From: Neodontobutis hainanensis
Lineage: Eukaryota > Chordata > Actinopteri > Gobiiformes > Odontobutidae
DNA length: 64,000 nucleotides
Assembly (NCBI GenBank): GCA_024349245.1
Contig: JALDNG010000007.1
Coordinates: 6,833,501 to 6,897,500, forward strand
Direction: 5' to 3'
The position numbers were made by a program, and so were the translations under genes. The number at the start of each line of letters is the position of its first letter. The stretch's first letter is position 1. The notes under the pieces were generated by a model. It did no database searches, had not been told where the DNA came from, and saw nothing but the letters and a program-made list of their open reading frames with translations. Below are positions 32,739-44,900 of this stretch, piece by piece.

Positions 32739-35260
32739 GCTAGCAGTAGCTAACTTTTTCAAAGGCCATACTTTGCAGTTCCACTAATTCTGACTGTAAT
32801 CCAAATATGGGAAATTCTTGCTCCAAAAACCTTCCAGACAGTGGCTTCAGAAGGAATTTCTTTAAGTGTGGCAAACTTTCTAATCACTTAGCAGCATATA
32901 TTTTAATTACAATTAACCAATTTTGCAGAATGTGTATAAATATTGGTAATGCATTCACAGGAATTTGTGAGCTAAACTTTGGTGTACAATGTATTATTTG
33001 CAGAAGGGAACTGGTTTAGTTTAACTTTTTTAAACCAAGTGGAATGAAATAATTAACAATGATATAATATATTAAAATTAGGTAACTATCTATCTATTGT
33101 TTGTCTGCTGCAGCTTTAGTCCCTTTCTTTTACATGTTCCCTTATGCATACAGCATTTACTTTGAGAAAGTATTTTTAAAATACAAGAAATGTCACCACA
33201 CTATTGTAAGGCTAAAAAGTTCATTTACAATACTTCATAAACAAAAAAAGATTAATTTGATCTAGACCAGTCTTGTTTTTCATAAAGTAGCTCAATTAAT
33301 AGAAAGGCACTGTGTTTGACTCTACACTCAGGTGTGGTCGTCTGTGAAGTGAATTTAGAGATTGCATTGCTTGTTGTCTGAACATAGCCACACGTCAGCA
33401 GACAGGCTTGCAGCTTTAACTCAATAATGAAATGCACAGTACAAAGAAATACCAGTGGGTGCAATGACTGTGGCGTTATCAGATAAGACAAGATTATACA
33501 GAAGCATTACTTTCCAAAAACTAAGATTGAGGGCAAGTACAATAGATCTCAGCGAGTCTTAGTGACAGTGTGGCTGTGCATGAAGTGCCAGATGGGCCAG
33601 CACCAGGCCTGCCGGAGGGGAGAGCAGGGTCACGTCCACCATCCTCTCACATTATGTAACGCTTATTTTTGGCCTGTACAGTTCAAACCAATGTGGCTTT
33701 TACCAAGTGGTTGTCAGACGGTCAACAACTCTCAGGCGCTCAATGTTAAATAACCACAGTTTCCTGCTTCCTCTATTGTTTTTACACAGGAGGTCCACTG
33801 TTTGCTGGGATTCTCAATAATCTTTAGTGAAAAGGCGTTAACAGCTCAAACCCAAAAAGTAAAAAGTCCTGACTTCTGGCTCAGCAAACCTTGAGGGCAT
33901 CTTTTCTGCACAACGCACTTAGCAGAAGTCAGTCCCAGACCTCTGCTCTAATGAAATACGTCTGCACATAACAAGCCACACTAGTGTCTTAAACTGAATT
34001 AATAATAATGCCGATGGAGCTTTAAGGGCTAAAGGGATGAATGCAGTCAGTTTGTATAAAAAGGAAACATGCATGATCCAAATGAACCCTCTATTTAAAT
34101 CTAGCAGTGCTGGTATTATGAAGATCTTTTCTACCTTTGGGTATGTTTATATTGCTTCCAATTCACACAGGAGTTTTTAGCAGTTATTGAGCCATAGATT
34201 AATCTGATTTTCAGCACAATGCATATCTGAATTGTATTTGATTGTTTCTATATCTTTAAATGGCAGCTCTATTTTTCCCCCGAAGGTGATTAAGTTAAAC
34301 TGTCAGGTCTATTTTTTTTCCTCCTCACTTAAAACTAATGACATCTTTCACAATTTTCCTGGAATGAAAATAGCTTTATGGTAAAGAGCTCCTTCATAAT
34401 AATCCTTACTCTGACTATAGCGTGAAAATGTTATTGCTTATGGTATAGCAAACTGATGGTGGTTTCTGTGAGGCTGTAAAATCTCTGATTGAACAGAAAT
34501 CCATTCCTTGTGGGCTGCAGCCTCCTTGTTTAGATGAGGGGACCTTCTGTCTGTAAGTACTCTTAACAAGAAAAGCACTGAAGCCTGTCAGGTTTGAACA
34601 CTTCGGAGTCAGACAAACTAGACATTTCTGCACTGCTAGTCTCTGGGCTCGTACGAACTGGGTGATGTGGATTTTTTACACCTCGCTGGCTGGAGGGAAA
34701 AAGAAAAACTGGATGTGCAGGCGGTTCAAGCTCTCTTATCTTTCTATTCATTTATCTGTCCATCTATCCCCCGCTCTGTGGCCTCAATAACTTGGCCTCC
34801 CATGCTCAGCCGGTGAGTCACAGGTCAGAAACCCAGTGCCCAGTACTAACATATAAGGATACGCTGTTATTAGCTAGTCTTACAGTGCATACAATAATTA
34901 AAAGACTGAACGAATCTAGAGGTAACATTTGCAGCTGCGTTTGTATTATAGTGCTTGAGACAGGTTTCACAAAGTAATGAGGATATCCTGTATCTGTTTC
35001 TGTCAAATATACAGGTGTCACACAGTTTTTGTGGGTCATTTAATAATGGAGATTCCTTTCTTTTAACCACTTTCTAAAAAGACATTTATGGGTTTTTCCT
35101 CACGGCAATGTGAGAGGCCTGGCCAAACAGTGCCACTGGGCATTTAGCTACAAGCACCTGCCATGAACAGGCTTATTATATATTTTTTTCTTCTTTGTTT
35201 TTTGTTGCTGCTTGTCTTGATGTTTAGAAAACTGTGGCTGTTTGAATTTAAACCTTGAAT

Positions 35261-35510
35261 AGGGTGACCATATTTCCAAATCGCCAAACTGAGACACAAC
35301 CCCACTGGATGATGACAAATGATGTCATCATTACCCAAGTGACAAACCTATGGACAATGTTTTTCTAGTTTGCTGCAGTGATTGGTGTTTGTTAAAATAG
35401 GGACACTAAAGATACGTTTGTTGTCTGTTTTTACAGATATTTCTTGTGACATGGGACAAGAATTGTGAAAGTGGGACAGTCCCCTTTAAACAGGGACACA
35501 CGGTCACCCT
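35261..35510. mobile_element. MITE-like element with terminal inverted repeats
   Basis: It begins AGGGTGACCATATTTCC and ends with the inverse AGGGTGACCGTGTGTCC (13 of 17 positions equal). Interior about 250 bp, no coding capacity. The termini suggest a nonautonomous DNA transposon. Confidence 0.6.
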
Positions 35511-35567
35511 AGAGTTGACCAAGGGAGGCAATGTAGATGTGTTAAAAAAAAGCTTTGTGCGCCTAGG

Positions 35568-35640
35568 TGGCTCACCTGGTGGAGCACATACCACATACCT
35601 GGGTGACCCAGGATAGATTCCGGCTCAGGTGATTTTCATG
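35568..35640 (+). mobile_element. tRNA-like SINE head
   Basis: CCTAGGTGGCTCACCTGGTG has an A-box-like core (TGGCTCACCTGG), and GGATAGATTCCGGCTC is a degenerate B box. The body is missing or diverged. It lies about 60 bp from the MITE-like element. Confidence 0.6.
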
Positions 35641-36154
35641 TCTAAATTAATGTTAGCAGATTTAAATCATAATTTTATTTAATTGTGAAAGATTACTTTT
35701 GACATTACTAATTTTGACATTAAGTCAGTCATATTAATCTTTAGTCTTTATTGTTTTGTTTTCTCACTTTCGTTAGAGACATAAACAAATGCAAGTGCAA
35801 AATAAGTTAATATCAATACGTGTGGCTAGTTTTGACGCAAATTGGTTACTGACCCAAATCAATGAGTGACAAGATGTTTCTACTCTAATTAGCTGCTAAG
35901 GGTAATTAAATACAAACTTAAAACGACAAGACCTATATAAATGTAGCATTTTATAAGTGTTGGATTTATTTAAGCAACTTTAGTTATCAAAATTTTAATG
36001 TTGCTTAAAAACATTAGTGCCAAGCAGTGCCTCAAGGCTAAAGGTTCTGCAAAGACAACATTTTCAACCAAGGTAAAATATGGGAAAAAATGTTTACTAA
36101 GATAAGAAAAAGTGACATAAAGGAACAGAAAACATCCAAAATGAAAAGATCTTT

Positions 36155-36160
36155 TTTATT
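36155..36160 (-). terminator. ksr2: Candidate poly(A) signal for ksr2
   Basis: AATAAA on the minus strand (ACAATAAAAAAGATC context), about 2.7 kb after the ksr2 stop. Other AATAAA copies lie nearer (for example 37915-37920 and near 36542). Which one is used cannot be told from sequence. Confidence 0.4.
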
Positions 36161-38823
36161 GTCATACACTTTGTAAAGGATGAGTGCAAATAAAGAGCTT
36201 GAGATCAAAATCTATTCTCATCACTAAAGCGAAGGACCATAAGGCATCATTAAATACAAGCTTTCTGAAGCTACCATCTACAATACAGGAAGAAAGAGCA
36301 CAGCATCAATGCAATCAAAGGAAAAATGAAGAAATATAAATAAAACAGAAACCAAAATCAGCAAACACAATTGATACATTCAAAAGAAAGTCCAAAAATC
36401 ACAAGGAATATTAATTCACGGCAAGTGACATTAAAACGTACTCTACAATCTGTTATATACACTTGGCACGAACCTTAGATCTTTGATTGTTGTGCAGCTC
36501 TGGCATGTACATAGGTCACTATTTTCTTTAAATGCTTATTTTTTTATTTATTACAGTTGAACCTATAAATAAACAAACATTCTCTCAAAGCTATTGAAAA
36601 GTGTCTGAAGCCAAAATACAGCATAATTAATTATTGAGATCAAACTGCTTAATGTACCGCAGTTTATCTGTCTATATTTTTGATAGTCCATCTCATGCAC
36701 GTGAGTTGTAAACAGTACAAATATATATATAATCCACTTACAGTATTTGAATCCCAGCATTTCCAAAATAGACAGACTTCTAAAAACAGCAGCAGATTGT
36801 TTATATGCATTTCCCCACATTGTGAAGATGGCATGGCGGAAATGACTATTTACTATGATTGGATTGTCAGTATCTGTTATATGTGGCTAGAAAGAATCAA
36901 AAGCAGTATACAGCTGAATGACGCCAAAGCTTTCCTTTCACCTGGATATGAGCCAGGTCCTCCAAAACATATTAAAGATGTATTAAGATGGAAATCAGTA
37001 GGAGATATAAAAAAACGTCTCGGAGTGCTCTTCAGCATCCTGATATAGTCTCGTGATATGTGAGAATGAAAATAGCAATAATAAAGTCATAGACAAAAGT
37101 GATTAAATGTGCAGGTGTGCATTGTTTGTCATAATTTAACCCAGTTTAATTTGTTAAACAAGGGCAGCTTTTGAAGCAGTGTTGTTGCCAAAATGAACTT
37201 TTCCATTTTGCCGATTAGGGGTTCTTAAAATACATGTAGATAATGCCAAATTAATTTGTCCTCTCTTAAACAGAAACACTTGTTTCTTGGCTCACACTCA
37301 CTTATTTGTGTATAATATCCATAGATTTACACAGTCCCCTTCAAGGGCAGTTGCTGGAAAGTGTTGGAAGTTTAAACAACCGCAGCACAGAGTTGTGGTA
37401 TTTCCTCCTTCTCTTTTCATTAAGTGATTATGACTGTGATTCTTGCTTTCTTGGACAATCCTTTTTCAAGCATGGCCTTCGGCTAATTTTACTTCTGTTT
37501 TTGAAAACACTAACACTGTTGCCCCAGGACTGACCTGACATTAACCTGGAGCTAAACAAAATAAAAGGCAAAGGGGTATGCCATGTTTTGTCTTGTTATT
37601 TGGGAACAAGCATTAACGAAAGCCTGGTGAGTATACACACAATACAGATATCTGTTATATATAACTTCAACACCGCTTTTGTGCCTGTTTTAATGAGTAA
37701 GAAACATAAAGTCACGTGTGCTTCTCATGGACTGGCTGTACTTTTGATGTATGGCCATGATTTGTCCCGTCATCTCTCTTAACAGTCACAATGTTACTGA
37801 GCTGGATATTTCAAAAAGTCATTATCTGCACACAAAGATTCAAGTAATTTCTCCCTTAGGCAGTCAGAACCCACATACGCATTATCACACGTTTTCAATA
37901 AGCTAACCTGTCGTTTTATTATCCAAGAGTCAAATGGTAATGTGTGCAATTATAATGAAATATATCAAAGCATTAATGCTGCACTGGCTATATATGGTTA
38001 GCTATTTGAAGTATAATAATTTAGGTATATTTCAGGGCTCGGTGATTTCTGAAAGGTAAGTGGTTCTGCAACAATTGGCGGGATACATTCCAAGCGTCAG
38101 CAGTTTTCACAGAACAGCGACAAGTGAGGGAGTCCCGGCCTGACCAGCGGCTCTTTTACAAAAATTGTCACAGTTTAAACGCTTCACAGACAATATTAAA
38201 GTGAGGGCTGCTGAGGGGGAGCGTCTCCAATCAAAAACCAACGCAAGCAAGGACGTCGACTTCTTCACATTCACATGGTACAATGTAAAAACAAGGACAA
38301 ACTATGATAAATAAAGCTGTGCAAACAATGTACAGGCATACACACATGAGGTAATTGACAGAATGAACACACTGTAGACAAGAAATGGCATGACAATGTT
38401 ATGAAAATATACAATGTGTTATGTACAACAATTGCACTCATTCAGAACAAAAGAAAACAACATTTGTTCGCAAACATGTTTGTGATCAGTCAAATATTAC
38501 AAGAAAAATACATACAGGAAATAAATGCAGTAAATTAACTTCCATGAAGGGAACAGGTCATAAATAAAAGACAAAAAAATTAAATAAAGAAAAGATATAC
38601 AACATGGTTCAAATCAAAAATATGTGAGTCCAATCTGCTTTGTGAAGCCGGACAGTCGAACTAATCTGTGCGCACACATGCCGACAAGAAACACATTGGG
38701 GCAGTTTTCATCACAGGGCTGCCTTTTGGACTCATTCTTTGAGGAGGTGGTCATTTTTAAAAAGAAGAGTTATGACGGCTTTTTATATGTACTTGCTGAT
38801 TGTTTGCGGTTTTGTGTCCTAAC
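36161..38823 (-). other. ksr2: Probable ksr2 3' UTR
   Basis: Sequence after the ksr2 stop codon, AT-rich and without coding potential, up to the candidate poly(A) signal. The length is inferred; mammalian KSR2 is known for a long 3' UTR, so it could extend further left. Confidence 0.45.
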
Positions 38824-38970
38824 TCATTTGACATACTCAGCTGACTTCCAGAAGTGCCCCGGGTGCGAAAGGCGACGGTTCCGTTTTGGCAACTTTTCCA
38901 GTAAATCTACCAGTTTGGAGAAGCTGGGCCTCTCCTCTGGCTTGTAAGCCCAGCAGAGCAGCAGAATGTC
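38824..38970 (-). CDS. ksr2: ksr2 last coding exon and stop
   Basis: DILLLCWAYKPEERPSFSKL, VDLLEKLPKRNRRLSHPGHF then WKSAEYVK and TGA at 38826-38824. RRLSHPGHFWKSAE is the KSR C-terminal signature and carries a second 14-3-3-type Ser. The acceptor is CTTCCCAG. Confidence 0.96.
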   Translation of the reverse strand, partial: DILLLCWAYKPEERPSFSKLVDLLEKLPKRNRRLSHPGHFWKSAEYVK

Positions 38971-41900
38971 CTGGGAAGCACAGGAACAAGATTGAGGTCA
39001 GTTTGAGGTGCATAAAAGAATCAATAAGGCTAAGAAGAGCAAGTAAGTGCCCAATGGAAAATCTGTAAAATATGTTTATATATGTTTATCTTTTCTGGGC
39101 ACTGCCTTAAGTCAATGTATTTGGCAAATCCCATGATTGGCAGATTCTGCATTTAATAAAAATACACAAAATATATATTTTTATTTTTTTTGAATAGTGA
39201 GCACAGGAGAGAGAGATGTTGTAATCCCGTCTCTCCACATACAAGGGAGCCTGTCCTGCTGGGAGTACGGATCCACTATGAGGCCGGCGCAATCCCTGGT
39301 TCTACGCACTGCCCACTCAACCACTGTTCCACCTGCTCAAACCCATTTCTAAAAATGTGCTGTTGCCAAATTTGAACTACAGATTTTTTTTTTATTGACA
39401 ATTAAATAATCTCATTACATCAACATCATGATCTACTAGTGATGTTTAAATCAGATTGCTATTTATTTCTCAGAGAATAGAAAGCATGAAGTCATCTAAG
39501 TGTGTGGCCAAGAACCAAGTAATGAGGAGTTCTTACCAATATCTCCTTCCCCATTCCAGTCTGGGTGAGGTTGGGCTTCACCCCACTGCCGATCTGCCAA
39601 ATGATCACCTCAGCTGGCTGACTTTTGTAAGGCCACTCTCGTGCATGTAACTCATACCAGATGGTGCTGTGGACACAGGAGTTGTCTGGTGAATACAAGG
39701 ATATCACTTTCTTGGTAACAATTATGAGCCAAAGTGATGTTCAGCTCTTGGAAACTGCAGAGGCTGAATACAAGGATAAATGGTATGCTGACAGATCTGG
39801 CAGAATCTAAATATAAAAGCTGAAGTTCTGAGGATCATCTAAATGCAGCTTTAAAAGAGCAACATCTTGAGGACTAATAATTCTAAATTAGCATAGAGCA
39901 TCCCATCTGTGCAAAAAGAAACTGTTTTTAGAGCAGCTCTGGCATGTCAATCTTGAGATGTATATAAATAGCTTCTTGCCAGGAGCAGGAGAAAGTGGCA
40001 GCTTATTGTTAATGAATATTTAAAAGAGCCATGGGGGTCACCTCTAGATACAAGGGCTAACAGAGCAGCTGGACATTGTGCGCCAAGGCACTCTTCCTTT
40101 TAGAGAAATACAGTGACGAAAGCTCCATATGGGGGACCATCTGAAAATGCAATTGTGTTAGGAGCCAACAGAGCAGGGTCCACCCCCTTGAGTGAATCAG
40201 TGACAGAAGAGGAGGAAGCTGTGGAGAATTTTGCCTGAGGTCAGATTTTGAAAAGTGGCCTTTAGGGGCGAGGTGGAGGACAATTTGGTTTGGGACTGGG
40301 AGTGACAATGAAGTGATTTGTATAGTATAAAAACTGACAATACCACAGATCAAATAAAAAACAGCAGGAATATTTGCAAACCAAGTTAAGCAAGTTCTCT
40401 TTATTAATTTGTATTGTTTCAGTGAACACTCAAGGAAACCATGGGCATTTATTTTATGTTATGTGAAAGCATGTGTCAATCCATTATAACAATATAAAAC
40501 ATCATCATTGAGCCTATTTACAAAGTTACACACAGACATTTGTGGTAACTCCTAACTTCACCATGTGAAGGTGTTTACTTTAGAGTGTTGGTCACAGGTG
40601 CTCTTTCCCATTTTCTCCAGTGCCTTTTCCATTTTATCCTCCACTGATAAAGGTTGACTTCATCCTCTGCTCACTCAAAGGAAAACAGCTGTTGCTTCAG
40701 CCCCAAACCTAAAACCAATCTCATACTTTGCAGCTGAATTTTACCTGGTAAACACCAGAATAATGCCGTTCACCAGACACCAGATGTCTAGCAGCCCTTG
40801 AGAAGGAGCTTACCATGTGTTCAATCACGGGCACTACTTCCATGTAAAATCTCTCTCTTCAAATCTCACTCCCCTTTTTAATCAAATAGTTGAATGTGTC
40901 TTCACCATTTGCAGATTCCTCTTCCTGCAATCATCCAATCATTTTCTCCCTTTTGGGTTTGATCACCTGTGCTTCCAAACCTTCAGTGTCAGGCACATGG
41001 GCAGAACAGTCTCTCATCAGCATGCTCTTTATTTACTCCAATTAGCTCTTGTGCTGCCATGACGAAACGTTTTCTCCCCTAGCATCTAAATAATCCATCA
41101 TCACCAAGACCCTGTTAGTAAGTTTAATGTGGATTTATGCCAACTAACAGGACGCTAATTGTTTCTGAAACAGATTGTGCTTGAAGGTCAAAATCTGACC
41201 ACATTTCAACAGAAAGATGAATGTGTAGATGTTGCTCTTCTGAACTGGCAACAGTGTTTAATATTAGACAGTAATAGATGCTAATTAGCATTTAAATGCC
41301 ATCTTATTCAATTATATCCTAATTTGGATAGTCTACTGTCAAATCAATCATCTGAAAATGGAGATAGAAAATCATTAATATAGATTTTATTGAACCATGT
41401 TGTTGTTTATGGAGTAAAATATACCTCTTGTATTTAACATTTAATACTAAAGTTATATTGAAGTTATTTGTAGCATTCCACAAAAGCAAAGGCAACATTA
41501 GTCATGACTCTTATCACAACTAAACTTTTTTAAACTGTCGACTTTTCAAACTGAAAGTACATGAACACACTATTGTTGGACGAAGAATGTTTTAAAATGA
41601 AACCATCCGCAGCAACTGTAAACAGGTGGAAGACATATCTTTCCAAAAGGAGAAAATGCAAATGCAAAAACGTTGAGCAAGCCAGTTTGAAGTGCTGGTG
41701 CAGCAAATAAAGCGAGTGTGTCTACTGAGGTGTGCAATGTCTGGACAAACAGACCCAAGTCAAACTCACCCAAAAGCAAAGACGTCGGACTGTTTGGAAA
41801 AGGGAAGTTTGTCCTCCTCTGTTTCGGGAGAGAGCTGCTGGATTATTTCTGGAGCCAGGTGACACAGCCAGCCGTTTGGGATCCGCAGTTTGTCTTCTCT

Positions 41901-44900
41901 TCGGCTGCAGGGAGTAAACACACACGCATTCTCACAATGTCATTGCAAATATAACCACTACGTATGGTAATAACAGGTTGTGTAATCACATCTTAATTTG
42001 CAGCAGTAAACAATCTGTTGGAGTGTTAAAACTCATCATGTTTTTGTACTTCAGTTGTATTTAATACAAATATTGTTTACACTATAACAGACCTAAGTGT
42101 AATCAGAAGATTAGCTTTGATGAAGGATGCTTTTCGCCTGCGCCTGATTTCAGTCTTGAGCAGATACAATGATTACCCGTGTGCTCAGGCATGACATGGT
42201 AGATTACACATAATATACTCTCCATTATATTTGATAGATGGGTTAGAGCTACTTTACAACACTGTGTGATTGCTTTGTGCTTTATTCAAGGAACTAGTCT
42301 TGAGATTTTTCCTTTTAATTTCATTCTTGCTGCTCATTTCCATGTAGCATCCACACTTTGATGACAAAGCTCCAAAACTGAAAGTTGAAAACTCTGTTGT
42401 TGTTTGCTGTTGTAGTACAGGAAGGGCAGACTTAATTGTAACTCTTGATGATAATAAGTGTGTGATGTAAATTTTAAAACCCTATTGTATTGTTATTATA
42501 TATTTTTTATTCCCTACCTTTTAATAAGTAGCAAAAAAAAAGCATTGCTCATTCCTTACATTCGTTTTATCACACATTTTCACAGTGAAAGTGCATTAAT
42601 ATGGACATATTATTGGATTCTTGTAAAGTCATGGCAAGTGTATTGTTTTTGTTATATAATTTGTACTTGTCTCCTGACAACAGCACACCTGAGACCAAAA
42701 GCTAGGCATTTGAAATCATGTGGGTAAAGAAATACAGGTTTGTAAAGACTGATACTTTGAAATAGCACATTGTGTATGTGGCATCTGTTGCTATGAGACA
42801 AGTACAAATGAAAGCCGAAAGAGTAATTATTTTCAAATGTTTTCATTAGTATGGCTCTGGTGGGTGCTGAACATAATTACCTGCCAGCCTGCAGAACCCC
42901 AGATATGGTGAAGAGTCCAAAATCCGTAATGACAACTTTGCCGTTGTCATAAAACACATTCTTGGACTTCATGTCTTTGTGGAGGATTCCTTTCGCATGG
43001 AGGTATCCCATTCCCTGTGGTCACACAGACAGAAAGAAATGTCATTGGTGGAATATGCATACTGTACAACTATTGTCAAGAATCAGTGCCGAGTTCTCTC
43101 ACCTTCACCATTTCTTGTGCAATCTGTCGGGTTTTGTTAACATCCAGCACAACCTTAGCATCCCGCACCACTGAATAAAGTGTCCTGCCTTTGCACAAGC
43201 TGACAGCGGGAAAGAGGAGAGAATGGCCATTAAAACATAGGAACCAGTCCGGATTATTGACTAAGGACAAAGGATAGACCGCTGTGATAATTGCAATTTC
43301 GTAAAATCCCCCATGGTCTTTACGACTCTCATTAATATTTTTAAGGCATTTTAAGCTGGAGTTTTAGCTTCTTGTTATTTCACTTTTGTTTGCTAATGTT
43401 CACATTCAGAGTTGTCTTTGTAATGTTTTGCTCATCAAAGTGTTGCCAAGAAACAATAATGATGCTGGAGTCATGTGTTTGGCATCGTGAATGAATGTCA
43501 CTCTGTCCTCATGCATATGCAAATATTGCATCTCTTTTGTTTTCTGAATAATAGTGCAGAATAGTTTTTTTATTTTTTTTTTTATGTACACCCAACTCTA
43601 GCACCAGCACATGGTAACATAATGATATGATTGCTGTTTGCAGGGCATGGGTGAGCAAGCCAGCAGTTGTTCAGTGCCATCCTCAGACCAGAGATAAATG
43701 AAGAGGATTCCTTTGTTCAGGATAAATCAGTTTTTATGGGTGTTTATATAGCATTAGTTGACTTTGGCTCACTGCTGTTTTAACACTTAAATCTATTGCT
43801 GGTCTAAAACAGTACATTTTTTTGTCATTTCCTAATACTAATTGCAATGGCCAGAGTCTATCCCAGCTGCTTAAGGCATAAGGCAGGAAACACGCTGGCC
43901 AACTGCCAGTTAATCACAAGGACGACAAACGGAGAGATAATTAATATTCACATTCAGTCCTATCAGTTCACCTAGTCCTGATCCATATGAATGGACAGTG
44001 TAACATAAAAAATCACACTGTGATCTCCCTTGTTTTAATTTCTATAAAAATGTGACCTCATTGTATTTCAAGCAAAATAATTTGATGCAACAAGCTCAAT
44101 GTCAAATTTCTGAATTATTATTATTATTAAGTATGTTTGAACAGACTTCACATTAATAAATGGATGCACAACCGCTAAAGATTTGTTTTTGTACCATGAC
44201 TTTCATAGCAGTGGGCAGCATAGTAGCACTCTTGCCTCACAGCATCTACAGCCTGTATCTGTGGAGGTTGTGAGGTTCTGGCTGCTCCAGTGTCCTCGCA
44301 CAGTCCAGAGACATGGATTACAAGCCGAACTGCTGAATCAAAAATATGCCCTGAGGAGTGAATGTGAGTATAAATGGTTGTTTATCTCTAAGTGTCAGCC
44401 TTGTGCTTAACTGGTGATTGTCCAGATCTCATGTCTTTAGGCTGTTGGGGGAGGCTCCAAGGATAAACAGCAGCAAATGCATATATACAGCACATCACAG
44501 AAATACTACACCTCCACATTTATTTCAATACTGTTTTGAAAATAACCATTTTATCCATTCTATCACTTCAGAACTTTTTGTCGCATGTTCATTTTCCACC
44601 AAAGCAAATGCTGTGTTCGAGTGTGTGCCGGTGAGTTAGTGCAGTTTGAGATGTCGTTAGAGGATAAAGTGTCAACGCTGTGAGCTGAGACGTGGGCCTG
44701 CTCTGTGCCAAGGTGAAACTGTTACACTGCAGTTTGTGGAGGCGCTGGCATATTTCTGGAGGGTTGCCATCACAATGGCAGTAATAATAGACAGCTCTAC
44801 ACACACACCGGCCCCACAACTAAAGCCCTCAGCCCCGGCTGTGCCATGCAGGTGACCAACAAAAGACCTGAAGCCAACAGGCCATGAATATTCATTAACC

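Larger units (their letters stand above)
17425..36150. other. Intergenic region between nos1 promoter and ksr2 3' end
   Basis: About 18.7 kb with no coding region I can support. The longest frames (for example 31906-32397 plus, 21217-21837 both strands, 29925-30347 plus) show no recognisable domain and no matching splice structure. It holds a CA tract, SINEs, a LINE tail and two short inverted-repeat DNA elements, listed separately. In the same neighbourhood in mammals this is regulatory space for NOS1 and KSR2; enhancers may be present, but sequence alone does not show them. Confidence 0.7.
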
